The notes: a model not told the origin generated them from the letters alone. A DNA stretch of 64,000 nt from Platynereis dumerilii (GCA_026936325.1 JAPTHN010000003.1:62275192-62339191), one strand, 5' to 3'. Shown: positions 37,498-50,532, counted from the stretch's first letter. Numbers and translations: made by a program.

Positions 37498-39721
37498 TTA
37501 TTAGCAGTGTGTCATGAGTGTGGACTTACGGAATAGAACCATACAATGTACTTCTGAAGGCCAGTAGTCTGGTGCCTCTGGACATTTGGCTCTGGTCACT
37601 TTTCTAATCAATATTGCCATTTCCATATAGATACTAAACTATTATCGATTACTTCCTGTTTATTAAGCTGAATATAATATATGAGTCAGACAAAAGAGAA
37701 AATACATTCAGCATTACAATGTAGGTGTGAATGTCATAAGTATTTATTTCTGGTGATACACGATTATCCATTCAGCATTTCAAATGAAAAATACACATAA
37801 AAAATTCAAATTTTTATTTGTTATTATTACAGATATGCCTTAAGCAGAGAAATGAGTTGCTAGGCCAATAGAATTACTTCCATAAACCTAGAGAACCAAA
37901 TTTTTCCCGAAAATGATAAATATTTAGAACTGCTGGGACCCCTGGGTCATGTGTAGCCAGCTGAGGAAATTGTCCACAATTCATAAACACAGCTACTGGG
38001 TTCTGCAGCTTCAAGTGCAATGAACCAGAGATATGGAAAAAGTAGTTATGGTGCAGAAACTCCCTTTTATTTCACTTGAATGCCCACCTTGATAATATGC
38101 CAATATTTTTAGGACATTTACTGCTAAGAGAGCTGAATGATTAATCCGATTGGAAATAAGCCTGCTTTTTAACCAATGCAACACTCTTGTGTCCCATCAT
38201 TGGGAAAAAGCATTAGTTTTAATAAAATGACCATTTATAACAAATGTTTCATGGGAAATGCGCTGATGGGAACACAGCATGTACATGTATTTGTTGAAGT
38301 TTGTCTTCTCCAAAGTAGCAAAATGCAAGGATATCGAACACAGCGTTAATAAAAAACAAAAAAATATAAATTTTCCTTTCAACATAAAAAGACATCCTTC
38401 GAGATTTTTAATGTTCCTATAATATTATACTTAAGATGATAAACACTGTAAAATTATTGGACTGTGCAGTAAACTGGAACAAGAGGAATAAATGAATCAT
38501 TTCTGGCTTTATCACCGGAGTTTCAATGTCTTAATGGAAATTATGTTTACTAGTCAATTGAATTAGAAACCAGTCTCAGCCGATTATGTGCTCAACTGTC
38601 TGGCTCTTTCAATAGATTGGACAAATTCAAATCACACATTGTGAATAAGATAAGCTTTTCTTATTTGTTTAAAAAAAAAGAGGCAAAGAATAAGAAGGAA
38701 ATCAATTCTCTGAATCATCTTATAGAGGAAAGACTATACTACTTTTAAAGACTTTATTCATGAATCTGTTGGAAAACAAAAATTTTTATTTTTCAAAGTA
38801 TATCAAAAGCCGTGTTTACCTTGCAGGCTGATTCAAATTGAGAGACGTCTGTATATTTATTGGTAAAAATAAAGTTGTGTCTATAACTACATGTACCTGT
38901 CTATCATTAGGGAACATCAAATCAGAGTTTTGCAAGAGCCACAGAGGATAGAGACAGGCAGACCAATAAATGCATGTGACTCAACACAGTGACGAAACCT
39001 TAATGATTATAGCAGGGTACATTATTACAAAAATAAACAGCTTATCCCTATCCACATGACATAATTGTTTCTAGCAGAGTGGTGACCATTTCCATATGAC
39101 CTTTTCTGGAGGCTGAAAATGGCAACACTATCATTGCATAATTCCTGAAGAACACTGCTACTATGAAAGAATGAAAGCCCACGGCAATGGCCTGACCCTT
39201 GCATGGTCATTGCATGATGTTTTTATAAGGGGACTTCTCATCTAACCCTTAATTTAATATAAAAACACACAGCTGAAATAATGAGACCTGACTTATGACA
39301 TTTGGTTCATGGGCTTATGACATTGGATGGTGCATGATTGTGTAACTAATGTAATAGCATGAAGCAATAGGATGTTACGAAAATGTGTTTTGCATGCCCA
39401 CTTTATTAGCTGTGAAATTGGATCCCTTTGGCCAGTGTTAATACATTTCCTCCAGACATGCATACAGCGGTTTCGATATAAAGCCCACTAAGGTGCTGCA
39501 GGGGTGTAAAACACGACGCACACATGCGACACAGATCAACTAACTGCACATTTGTACATTCTTTGAAAAGAAAAGAAACAGAAGCATGATTGTCTTTCAT
39601 GAAGTGATAACTTGCAAACAATATTATATCGAAAAATATGTTTTTCTGTGGATGTATTTGTTTGTGAGCAATTTCCATATTTGCTTAAACTCAACTAAAG
39701 GATCCAAGTCAGTCTGAATAT
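37498..39721. other. flank, nothing recognised
   Basis: About 2.2 kb of AT-rich sequence. The open frames are short and lack family motifs, and no TIR pair or RNA gene was found. Confidence 0.5.
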
Positions 39722-40390
39722 TTGTCTCATACTAACATAAGCAATTCCCTGGAGCTCTTACAAAATGTCATTGCAATTTGCTACATGGCTGTCAGACCTG
39801 GAATTTTGTTAGACAAAGTTGTGAAGGATTTTCAGACAATGTGGAATAGATGCGTTAGAAGAATTTTAAATTACCAAATTGTACTCACACTAGACTGCTT
39901 CCCATTCTTTTAGAGAATTTGAGTGCCTATGACCAAATACAATTGAGAATAGTGGAATGATACAATCCATGTCAAAAAATGTGAAAGTCAGATATATAGC
40001 TAATTTAAATATTAAAAAGGTGAATTCTGTAACAGCAGGCAGTATTATGAAAGTTTCGAGAAATTTAAATTGCGATGCCGAGTCTGTGATATTGATCAAT
40101 ACTAATGATATAAAGAGGATGTTCTACTCCAAGTTTAATGAATGTGATATACGATTAGCTAGTCAGATTTTAGAGTTGAGAGGTTTAACAATACCTGGTT
40201 TTAGCAATGATGAAATTTATACCGTTTGTAACTTTTTGTGTACTAACTGATTTGTTTTTATTTGTGGTTGTCCACAGTTAAGTTTTTATCTAATTCTTTT
40301 AATTTTATTTTTGTACCTGTATACCAAATTTTATATTTGTGTATGAATGAATGATGTATATATAATGGAGCCATAATAAAGTTTTGATGC
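39722..40390 (+). mobile_element. 3' end of a second LINE, plus strand, frameshifted
   Basis: Three adjacent frames read like the end of a LINE reverse-transcriptase protein: FQTMWNRCVRRI at about 39,830, then LPNCTHTRLLPILLENL in the next frame at about 39,871-39,920, then a 97-codon frame to 40,249 ending LRGLTIPGFSNDEIY. The WNRCVRR, LP..THTRLLP order is characteristic of the region after the catalytic domain in several animal non-LTR elements. At least two frameshifts separate the blocks. A short 3' UTR ends in AATAAAG near 40,380. The copy is dead and lacks the catalytic domain. Confidence 0.7.
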
Positions 40391-43300
40391 AGGCTACTAA
40401 TGTGCTCTGCATGATATTTATCCTAACAGCTGCATCTTAAAAATAAAACTCCTTAGGATGCGAGATTACAATCAATATAGACTCAAGCTTTGAGTATGTA
40501 AAGTACTGGTCACACTGATTTCGTTGAAGCTTCTCTCATACTTTTAAAAATTATTGAAATAAAAAGGCCAAAAAAATATGAGCAAATGTTTACAAGTATA
40601 TTCAATAAGATATTATTTTTAAATGTTTCCAAAAATCAACAATGCTGGTTATGTATTATTCCTTATAGATCTGCAACAAAGGTATATTTCAATCACAGAG
40701 TTGCAGTCGTTTTGGATACTTTGATGAGACAAATAACAAAAGTAAACAAACCAGTTGAAACCACATATTGTGTGTATAAAATATGGACGGTGAAATTTTC
40801 GTATCTACTACTGCTTGCTCACAGCAATTGTAATTCTTTTAATAAAAATCTATTTCATATCTAAATTCCATAGCCCCAGCAGCACCAACACTCAGTCCAA
40901 CAGTCTAGAATCTTATATTAGGAAAATAAAAACTTTGGCTGAGCAGAAAAGTAAGAAGCCGTTAAATAGCCCCAGGAAGGTCAATTTTACACCAAATGAA
41001 CACAGTATTCCCAGCAGGCATTCTGCAGCTGGACATTAAAACTTTTAGAAACTGGGCCAACCAGGAAGTCAACTTAGAATAACTTTTCTGCCAGTTACTG
41101 TGTGTCTGGAATTTATTATCATTACTGAAAAAAATAGATCTATAACTTTTATCAAACCTCAAAGGAAGGCCACATGCAAAAAGTAAACATGACTACCAAT
41201 AAATAACACTTTCAGGGAAATTACAAACAACCTTCAAATTCTGAAATATCATCTGAAATGATATCAAATGGCAAATCCATATGCAACTAAGATGTGACAT
41301 CTAAGCCTCCCGCCTTATAGGAGCTCACAGGGGTCATTCTCAAATTTTGGGACAATTTGCGTCACTCTGGTTCCCTGACATTAATTTGAATGCGATTAAT
41401 ATCTGAAGCGTCACTCTACATCTGTTATTCATATTTCTATTTAGAACCACTGCATTTGGAAGAAAGAGTCATTAATTAGACTTTTTTTTGTGCATCATTT
41501 CCAGTAATCTTTGCAAAATCAATGGTTTTTCCTTGTCACTGGACCGGACATGACGAAATTTTCCTCCTAATGTACCGCTATTTTCAAAGTTCCTTTGCAA
41601 GATTCATGAGAATATAGATTTGAATTTATATCTAGTTCATATTCAATTTTTGTGTGTGTATAATTTCATTGATTAAATTGATACAATAAACCGTTACATG
41701 TCACCAATTTATGTTAACTTTTTTGTCCACTCATTTACTTGCCATAGCTCGGTTCGTTATTGTTTTTTTTAGCCATTTTCACTGAATATCATCAGAAGCA
41801 TGTGCGCCATATTGCTATTTGATAAACCCTTCTACCGAACTCAGGGTAGATCAAAGAATATTTTAGGACGCTCCATACTCAGCCATACTTCATAGTAGTC
41901 CATCCCCATCAGCAGTGGCTCCAGATAAACACTATATGAGATTTAATGAACTGGCCAAGGTCCTCACTGCAGAACAATGGTTATGCTCTGTCACAATGGA
42001 TTAGACTCTACACTCAAGTGAAGGTTAAGCTGCCATTTGTCTGCCAAGGTCACTGTCACAAATACCACACACATCGTAGTAGCTGAAACTCTGTGAGGAC
42101 GGCTGTTGTATACGCATGGTGTAAGAACGTGGCAGCACTGTACATGCTGTACATGACTTCCTGTTTAATCAAAATATGAGCACCGTATACATATTTTCAG
42201 GCTGTAAAGAGCTGTTTTCTACTTTGAAATGTACATAGCGCAAGTTCCCCCGCCGTATCAATGATTCAATGAGGTGGAAAGGCAATCTTTATCTTACGAA
42301 ATATGGTCTGGCAGCCTCTGAGGTGTAATGTGCTTCCTGAAATGGCAGATTGAAAGGCTAAAGAGGATAAGGGACAGGTTGCCTGTATTATTAGCTCCAT
42401 CTCCCTTTCATATCAAAATATAGTGCCTAGAATGTAGCTGTAAAATCTACCCATTGCAAATTTTTCATAGCACTCCAACCTATTGGCTTAAAGGGGAAAG
42501 TTTCCAGTTTTGCTCCAAACACTCCAATCTATTGGTCAAGATTGCGTTAAATATCATCTTTTTAGAACTGATCTGTTGTGTTGTGTCATATGATTTATTA
42601 CCCTGAGACCCTTTTCATTTGTGTAATGATGATGGATGTCATATACGTGCAGATGTCTCATATACAATGTATATTCGACCATTCCGATACATCCATTCCA
42701 CTTTTCACTAATTCACTGTTCCAATGTTGTCAAGACAGCTGTGAAAAGTGTGAAATTGAGGAAGCTAAAGTCCCTAATTCTTCGGTCTTGACAACATAAG
42801 CACCCCAAGGAATGATCCTAATGAAAGACTGGATGGTCTTGCAACACAGGGAACAATGTATGTGTATAGATGTCAGGTGAAAGTTCAAAACAGAATAGAG
42901 ACTGGTGCAGAGCATACAACAGAATGAACTGCTGTAGTTACTGTACTCTAATTGCCTTTGGGTCAGTTAATAAACAGTCTTTTCCGCCCATCTCCCCAGA
43001 GTGTTTCATTCACAGGTGTGGGATTCAGCAACCTTAGGCTACTGTCTGGTCCATCTATCATAGTTTACCTTCTAAACCTCTGCATTTATTCATGAAAAGT
43101 GAGGCAATTCAATTTCCTTTGTTCTGAGCCATTTGACAGATGGTTAGGGCAAGGTGGGTTGTTTTTTATCCTGTGAACATGTGGGCAATTTGCTGTTGTC
43201 TTTTTCATTTCGTAAAAAAAGTGCTTTCTTGTAATCAGGATATAAATTAGCGATGGTGTGGCCTTAAATTGTTCCGAAAATCCAGTTATGATGAACTGCT

Positions 43301-44275
43301 ATTTGTTCAATAATGTGTTTTTCAACCTTGCCAATGGGATCTGTGAGCATTCTGTTTGCTTATGCACATTTACAGTGTATATGCCTTTCAGTTTTTGTTC
43401 AAATATGTGCTGTCTTTACGGCTTCTTTAAGTCTAGAAAAATGTAAATGTGAAAGTGGTTGATAAGTAGCAGACATTTGTCAAGTGAGGAATCAAAGGGC
43501 ATACATTTAGCGATGACTATGGTGATATTCTAGGCAAAAAACAGCTTACAAGCTGAAACGTCAACTACTTGCCTGTGCCTAAGAAAGCAATGCAAAGTAC
43601 CTATAGTTGTATTTTCTTATTGTTTCAGTCTGACGAAGAATGATATTTTTAAGCTTAGATGCTTCACTTTTGCTTTGAGTCTAGATTAAAGTACGGTGAA
43701 AATGGACTTACATTTAGCTCCTTCAGTGCTCAAGTGATGATATATACATATCTGGCATTAGAGGCAAAAAAGCAACAAGAACAGCTTACCAGAGGAAAGC
43801 ACAAGCAGTAACCTGGACTGACTGGCTCTGACTATACAGTTTGTTTGATGTTTATATGGAAAATCAATTGACTAACATACATGTAGGAGTGTGCCTGGGC
43901 TGAAAGGCTAACAACTTGTCCTTGCTTACTAGTAGCTTCTGCTCAGTTAAGTACTCATCATCTATCCCTGCTTATCTACACGAGAGTACTTCTCTTGCAA
44001 GTGTCCTGTCTGATCCTCGTCTATCAAAGTTTACCTGCTAAAACTCTTCACTTATGCATGCATACAAAGGGAAGCAATTCAATTGTCTCTGCCCTGAGCT
44101 CATTCAGAGCAATGATTTGGCCAGTATGGGTTTTTTTATGGGTTAAAGATTTAGAAGAAGTTACTTGTAGTCTTTCAAACACATTTTGCCTGTAATGGAA
44201 GACTGTGCCACAGTTGGTTAGCAGGACTTAATATACATTTGAAATGGATTTAGTGATTCACCAGAAAGTCCCTAA
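40391..44275. other. flank, nothing gene-like recognised
   Basis: About 3.9 kb of mostly unique AT-rich sequence. A 13-bp perfect inverted repeat (ATGTTGTCAAGAC at 42,724-42,736 facing 42,785-42,797) is the only structure noted. Its arms are too short for a microRNA precursor. No exon has convincing splice sites and family motifs together. Confidence 0.5.
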
Positions 44276-44470
44276 AGCCCCTTTCCCATTGGGCACATAT
44301 GGCCACGTTTCATTGCATAATGAAAAACATTTAAAAATATGTTCAAACGCACAAGGGTACACGTTTCTTATCAGCCTGGACAACCATGTTAATTGATGTA
44401 ATGCATAGCTGTGCAAAGGCTTGGCATAGGCTTGCATTGACACTGCAAATTGACTGCATAACCATACATA

Positions 44471-45474
44471 CGAGGGGTGTCCCAAAAGTTCTGACCAATT
44501 TTTTTGGCAGACCTTTCTATTTGAGATAGCTAAATGAAATTTTCACTGAATAAATTTCAGGTATTTGACCATCTTTTTTGAAAAAATCACGACTGTAAGA
44601 AGAGATTAAGTTACTGTTCTGTTACCATGGTTACGCAAGGTCAGTGCACCCAGCGCAGCTCAATTTCTCTGACGAAATTCAGCAAATTAGCTGTGTTAAA
44701 AGTCAGAGAATTTATGGTAAAAAAGCAAATGATTGCAAGAAAATGTTTTTCCTGACAAGCTAGCAGTCTTTCAAGATATCTTCCATTAGATTATAAATAT
44801 TTATTCATATTTCAACCTGATCAGCTGAGGCAATTACCAAAGGCTTTTTCCGGCAGTTGCCTAACAGCGCTTGAGACGGTTTGGCTGAAACAATCTTCTG
44901 TCAAGAGGCAGTGCTCAAGAACATTAGGTTCAAAGCCTTATCTCATCTGCTTTAATTACCATATTTTGCCTTCTGTAACTTTGCGTGATACTGAAGTATA
45001 TATCCCAGTTCAAAAATTAAAGAAATAATAATCATAATGAGAAATGAAGCAGTCGCCACATACTCTGATATTCCGCAATTTAGGAACAGCCCAGTTTGAA
45101 GGACCCAGATGATAGCCTCAGCACATGGGTAAAACTGATTCACAGTGACTTTAAATGTAAATGAAAAACTTTGAGATACTGTTAGGTTTCCAAATGATAT
45201 TTTTCATGATCATCCATTGCATATTTACAGTAAATTCTTTGGTTATTCACAAGCCTACACACTTGGATTTGGCCTAAAAAATTGAGCTGCGCTGGGTGCA
45301 CTGACCTTCTGTTTCCATGGCAACAGAAAAGTTATTTAAAATGTTCAAACAGGTACCATATTTTCAAAATGGATAGTGAAATACCTGAAATTGATTCTGT
45401 GAAAATTTCATACAGCTTCTTCAAATAGAAAGGTCTGCCAAAAAAATTGGTCAGAACTTTTGGGACACCCCTCG
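44471..45474. mobile_element. mariner-like non-autonomous element
   Basis: Starts CGAGGGGTGTCCCAAAAGTT and ends with its inverse, flanked by TA (44,469-44,470 and 45,475-45,476). The TIRs are about 195 bp, near-identical over the first 50 bp and again at GGTCAGTGCACCCAGCGCAG. CGAGGGGTGTCC ends and TA targets are typical of mariner elements. The 600-bp interior shows no intact transposase. A short open stretch (KLAVLKVREFMVKK, about 44,689-44,730) could be a trace of one, but I would not rely on it. Confidence 0.88.
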
Positions 45475-46358
45475 TATTGGTACATATCAGTTCGGCAAAC
45501 GTCAAAATTCGGCAACGCTGCTTTAAACGGCATCCCCCGATGCCATTTTCGGCAACCGTTGCCAAATACGGCATCGCGGAGATGCCAAATTCGGCATCTC
45601 CGTAGTTCAAATGTATCTCAGCAGATGGCGCTAATGATCGGGGATGACGTTTGGGCTGCCACCTTTAGTTAATATATATTTCTCTGAATCTATCCAAGGA
45701 AAATGGAAATTTATCCCAGCATTTTGGAATTGTGGCTGTTTTTTTGGTGCAACTCAGCAAATTTTGTTGTCTAATAATTAATTTTGGGTGTTTGACTCTG
45801 GTAATCACACAAAGATTTGAATAGTATGACTAGAGATGCCTAGATGCAAAAAAATCATACTGAAATTCATGACCAGGATTATCAAGGGCTTAACTGGGAT
45901 TTCTGAAGAAGGAGACTCAATGAGGCAGGAGGCCTGGATGCCATTTTCAACTGTCAGAAACCAATCATGTCCAGAAAGCCTTAGAGGCATTCTGAGCAAT
46001 ATGTAGGCATAGTCCTGCAATATGTAGGCCTATTCAAGATATATTATTATAGTCACTGAAATTAAATTTGAAAAATAATCATTGAAATATAAAATAAAAA
46101 TATTCAAGAAACGTAGAAAATATATTATTGAAACAAATGGCATGATATCAAGTAGGGGAGACCGGGGCTAGTTGTCACAATTTTTTTTACTTCAAGTTTG
46201 ACTGTATCTGAGAGGTCTCTAGGTTCAGGTTTTCTGGAAACTTCCAGCCCTGTAACATTTTTGTAAGTCTTGAGAAAGTTTTTTTCAGCTTTCGTCCTGA
46301 TTTATCAACCATGTGTTTCCCTGTAGGTCATGTTGTAACTCAGTCATTTTTGTTAAAA

Positions 46359-46395
46359 TGTGACAACTTGCCCCGAGCCCGGGCAAGTTGTCACA
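46359..46395. repeat. 15-bp perfect palindrome of the TIR motif
   Basis: TGTGACAACTTGCCC (46,359-46,373) and GGGCAAGTTGTCACA (46,381-46,395) around a 7-nt loop. The same GGGGCAAGTTGTCACA motif occurs at the right end of the element (about 47,556-47,573). Confidence 0.9.
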
Positions 46396-46542
46396 CTCAT
46401 ATGGCCTATCTAACATCTCTAGACAGATTTTCTATAATCCAAGCTTGTAATACATCAGATTCCTTTTGAAAAACAAAAATACACATCTTGCGAAGACTTT
46501 GGATGAATGCCATCATAAATCAGGGCTTATTTCTACCAGATA

Positions 46543-47434
46543 GAGTAGGTCGGGGCATGCGGCCCCCCTTAACTTCGAGGTGAGATTTGACCTACTTTTT
46601 ATGGGCGAATATTTGAATGCTTATGCTGCCAGGAAGGGATCACTTGACTCTATTAATAACTAGTGAAACAAATGTCTACCAATTTCAATAAAGGAGTTAC
46701 GGCCATTTTTGTAAAAAACTTAAAATGGCCTTCTTACCCCACCCATCGGGCAAGAAGCCCCCCTATTATAATCCTATGGCAATTTTTTTTGCGAGCGCAT
46801 TCAGCCTAAAAGTTATTTCATAGGGTTCTTCTATCATTTTTAAGGCATTCTATTCACTTTTTCTGAATTTCAGAATTTTTCTGTTCATACTTTTATTTTT
46901 TAATATTTTTTGCCCTGTTTAAATTTCGGGCAAAATTTTTTCTATTTTAATTAGCTATTCTATCAAGATTTAAGGTAAAGTACACATTATTAAATGGTTC
47001 CTGAAACACCTTCGACCCCCCAGTGAAGGGGGCCTCATGCCCCATATCATGTGGGGCCTCTCGCCCCAAACCCACATATTTTAATTTGACCTCTATATTT
47101 TGAGCTAAAATGCAAAAAACATGATCCAAATCATATTTATGCGATGGTCATAAAGTGAAGCAATGGAGATATCTATCATACTTTTAAAAATTTCGAAAGT
47201 TATTTCTGACAACCCCTTTCAAAGAATTAGTCATGGCTACAAAAACCATGCACATTTTTTTGCTTCTTTAATTTCTACTATGGTTTGGTGCTGTTTGCCC
47301 TGAAAATTTGTGAAGTCACCTAAAACGCCTCTAGCTTCAATCCTATCAATAAATAAACGCACCAAAAATGTAAGTTTGGATATAAGCCTGGGGGGGCCTC
47401 TCACCTAACCCGGGCTTCTTGCCCCGACCTACTC
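46543..47434. mobile_element. GAGTAGGTCGGGGCA-ended TIR element, innermost layer
   Basis: GAGTAGGTCGGGGCA and TGCCCCGACCTACTC are perfect 15-bp inverted ends (the last base pair is A/T), flanked by TA (46,541-46,542 and 47,435-47,436). Several GGGGC and GCCCC words recur inside, for example GGGCAAGAAGCCCCCC near 46,749. This is the fourth level of nesting. No coding region is seen. Confidence 0.85.
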
Positions 47435-48007
47435 TAATTGCTTCTCAAATTGGAGGACTATGAAATGATTGAAAATTTCTGTTGAAAAAGTCATTTTTAA
47501 GAAGTCCACATATCACATGACAGACTATACCTTATTTATAGCCAAGTTATAAGCATTGTGACAACTTGCCCCTGTGACAACTAGCCCCAGTCTCCCCTAC
47601 ATACTTATGATTTGATATTCTGCACTTAAAATGTCAAATAAACTTGAAAATTTGAGTCTCTTGCTGCCTCCTGTTTCTTGCCTCTTTCTCCCCTCTTCCC
47701 AAAGAGCTTTTCTCTCAGGACTCCCTTTCCTGCTACTTTCCTGTTTGTTGCATCCTCCAGTCCTCAATCTGTGCCTAGTCCCTCGCTGCCTTATGTTCTG
47801 CCTTCTAACCTCCTCCCGTGCCCTTGCCTCCTCCATATATATACATTATACACATGTAACTAAAGCCCTTGCCCCTTTCATATAATGAAGCTCATCCCTC
47901 CTCTTAATACCACGCCTCCTCTTAATAAATGCCTCCTCTTAATACCTCTCACAGGCCCCATTTAAACATGTACAGATCTCCCAAACCGAGTCTCATTTGG
48001 GACTTCA

Positions 48008-48355
48008 GGGAGTTACGGGAGTTGACCAGAGTTACCGGGAGTTGACCAGAGTTACCGGGAGTTGACATAAGTTACCGGGAGTTGTGGGAGTTACCAGGAC
48101 TTACGGGAGTTAGCAGGAGTTAGTGGGAGTTATAGGAGTTGAAAGGGGTTACCAGGAGTTGTGGGATTTACTGGGAGTTACCAGGAGTTGACAGGGGTTA
48201 AATGGGTGTTACCAGGAGTTGTGGGAGTTAGTGGGAGTTACGGGAGTAAGCAGGAGTTAGTGGAGTTGTGGGAGTTAGCAGGAGTTAGTGGGAGTTAGCA
48301 GGAGTTAGCCGGAGTTAGTGGGAGTTAGCAGTTGTTAGTGGGAGTTAGCGGGAGG
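48008..48355. repeat. GGGAGTTA/C minisatellite
   Basis: About 35 degenerate units of 8-11 bp built on GGGAGTTAGC, GGGAGTTACC or GGAGTTG, plus strand. It lies inside the 47,955-49,244 element. Confidence 0.95.
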
Positions 48356-48401
48356 TGCGGCACGTCCAGGTCTCCAGGAGTTCCGGGTGTCACATGCTTA
48401 A

Positions 48402-49231
48402 GGTGACTCAACCGTGGTACACTGCACATACTTCTGAGCAGCCTGGTTGCCTAGCAACATAGCGTCACAACTGCTGCAGGCCCTGCAAAAGTTGTGACGT
48501 TACCATTTTCTGTTCTCTTTTTTTTAACAGCATGGCAGCCAGTAATTTGCTATTTAAATGAGATCTAATACAGCTAGAAGCATAATTATTTTTTTATTGA
48601 ATGCAGTAACATCTATTCTATGCTAGTTTAAAGTTTCAACTTCCCAGCTTTATCAAAAAAAAATTCTCAGTTAACTTCAGTCAACTGTGTCAAAAATTGT
48701 CTTTATTCATTTAAATTGACATTGGCACAGTCATGGTAGCGCAGTAAAAAAATGACTCGGTGAATTTTTTTTATTTTTTGCCATTTGTTAGACAATAACT
48801 TGTTTATGATATATGCAAATTTTAAAAAAAATCTGTATGATCGTTTTCCTAAAATTTGATTACTACCAAAACTGATGCATGCAAAATCTGCAATTAATTA
48901 GTGTGTTGGTGCCCTTTGAGCTCTTACAGAAAAAAGTATTTTAACCTTTTTCTTCAAATTTATGGCAGATGTATTGGTTTAAATCCTTGGGAACACATTT
49001 CTGACATTTTTGTGTTACAAATGCATGTAATGCTTTATTCTGTGGTACATAACCAAAAACTCAATTTATGACTTTTAAACAGTCATCAGGCAAAACATGC
49101 CGTTACCATGGAAACCAAACGAGTCGGTGAAATTTTCTCGTTTTTCATTTTTGAAATGTATGGGTCCCATAGAGTGCCTGTGCGAAATTTCAGAAAAATC
49201 TGTATGATCTAACCACCATGCTCGAGTCACC
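48402..49231. mobile_element. TTAA-target TIR element
   Basis: Ends GGTGACTCAACCGTGGT and, inverted, GGTGACTCGAGCATGGTGGT, flanked by TTAA (48,398-48,401 and 49,232-49,235). TTAA targets are used by piggyBac and Kolobok elements; which one is undetermined. Near the left end a 10-bp inverted repeat (CGTCACAACT and AGTTGTGACG) surrounds a short loop. No transposase, so non-autonomous. Confidence 0.82.
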
Positions 49232-49468
49232 TTAAGTGGGGCTTTCTCACAGCCTTCATCTCAGCTTCCTCCCTCTCTAGGCCTATACTGCTCTGGCCAC
49301 CTCCTCTCTCTCCTCTCTCTATGTGCCTATTCCTCCTCTGCACAGCATTTTCCCAACTTGCCTTGAAAGAGACAATCTAAATGGTGACCGTAGAAGAGAA
49401 GAAGACAACAGCCTACTTGCTTTCTGCATTTTACGTTTTTGTCTTCCTTGGTCATTTTTGCCTTGTCC

Positions 49469-49751
49469 AGGGGTGCTGGAACAGGGGCGGGGGGCAATTG
49501 CCCCTCCTGCCCTTGTCCAAGGGGGACAGAGCGGGGGGGTTAGGTGTGCCCTTTTTATCTTAAAGAAAAAACATTATTAATTAGGCCTTATTTTACCAAT
49601 TTCAGGCACAAATTAGTTATCATATATATGTATAGGGCCGGTGCAAAATGTTTATTGATTCTCTATTTCTATTTTGTTACTTGAAATTGTCGCGAATATC
49701 TTTTGCCCTTTTTCGTCTGACCGCCCCTGCTGCCCGCATTTCCTACCGGCA
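49469..49751. mobile_element. hAT-like MITE, AGGGGTGCTGG end
   Basis: CCTTGTCC is repeated exactly on both sides (49,461-49,468 and 49,752-49,759). Copy 1 of the host element has no insertion at the matching place (about 13,685). The ends AGGGGTGCTGGAAC and, inverted, TGCCGGTAGGAAA match only partly. The GGGGCAATTGCCCC palindrome near 49,490 and a G-rich strand are the main internal features. Confidence 0.75.
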
Positions 49752-50116
49752 CCTTGTCCTAATAGATTTTGTCTCTCAAGTCTCATCCTCTCCCTTTCTG
49801 TTCTATACAGCTCTAGTCTACACCAATATAGCCCTTGCCTACTGCATGCCTGCTACCTCTCTGCCTCCATCTGACATCTGTAACCTCCTTTAAGGCTTAA
49901 AGCTCTTGCCTCTTCCATCTGTACCTTCTTCATATGCCTAACACTCCATGTCTACATTCTCCCTTTTTGTCTCTGGAGACATTTGAAAGGAGAAGGAGGA
50001 TCCCGAGGAGTCAATCAGGTGACAAACTATCTAATAGTATCGTTGGGGCAATAGTGGCAAATTCATTTGCACAGATATAAGTTTTTGTTTATCAGATTTT
50101 CTCCAAATCATATTGC

Positions 50117-50334
50117 AGCAGGGTGGCAGAGTGGTTAAAGTGCCTGTCCGCTCCGCTTTTAAAAAGTCTTTCCCTTCATGGGTTTGAACCCTGCCTAGTT
50201 GATGATCCCGAAATTTTCAGTGGTCTTTCATGTGCAAAATCCCAGCTGGATGTCATTGGGATGAGACGTCAAATTGGCAGCTCCTTGCATCAGTGTCTGT
50301 GCTGGGCCAATAAAAGATCCCTCACATGGAGTAA
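50117..50334 (+). mobile_element. tRNA-derived SINE inside copy 2
   Basis: A-box TGGCAGAGTGG (50,124-50,134) and B-box GGTTTGAACCC (50,181-50,191) are spaced as in a tRNA gene with a long variable arm, so the head is an old pol III promoter. The body CAGCTGGATGTCATTGGGAT, then AATAAAAGATCCCTCACATG, matches the SINE at 14,116-14,515. The 3' part is missing here. Confidence 0.8.
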
Positions 50335-50532
50335 ATGGACAGATATCCTACAGGAACAGAGATTTTACTTTTTTGAAACCATTGGAATATCTTTTCAATC
50401 CAATTCTTATGGGGTTGGATACCAGAATTAAATCAATCGGAAATTTCGAAATACTACAATTTAATCCAAGAAGGTAAAAAAACCTAAACCATCTTGCAGC
50501 GTCTCTACTCTACACCCTTTCTTAGTGAGTAA

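Larger units (their letters stand above)
46155..47597. mobile_element. GGGGAGACCGGGGC-ended TIR element
   Basis: Left GGGGAGACCGGGGCTAGTTG and, inverted from the right, GGGGAGACTGGGGCTAGTTG, with TA on both sides (46,153-46,154 and 47,598-47,599). Copy 1 of the host element is uninterrupted here (about 13,110). TA targets suit the Tc1/mariner group, but the family is not established. It contains a perfect inverted repeat built from its own terminal motif (46,359-46,395) and a further nested element (46,543-47,434). Confidence 0.88.
47955..49244. mobile_element. TIR element carrying a GGGAGTTA minisatellite
   Basis: Ends GCCCCATTTAAACATGT and, inverted, GCCCCACTTAAGCATGT once the inner insertion is set aside. 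TCTCACAG is repeated exactly at 47,947-47,954 and 49,245-49,252, an 8-bp duplication as in hAT elements. Its right terminal repeat is itself split by the TTAA element at 48,402-49,231. The left half of the interior is the minisatellite. Confidence 0.75.

Noticed and set aside
42724-42797. 13-bp perfect inverted repeat as a microRNA precursor
   Set aside because: Arms are too short and the 48-nt loop too long for a canonical precursor.
43540-43660. GCTGAAACGTC and CAGTCTGACGAAGAATGA words, reminiscent of retroelement 3' ends
   Set aside because: Too short, with no coding part, tail or border to support a call.
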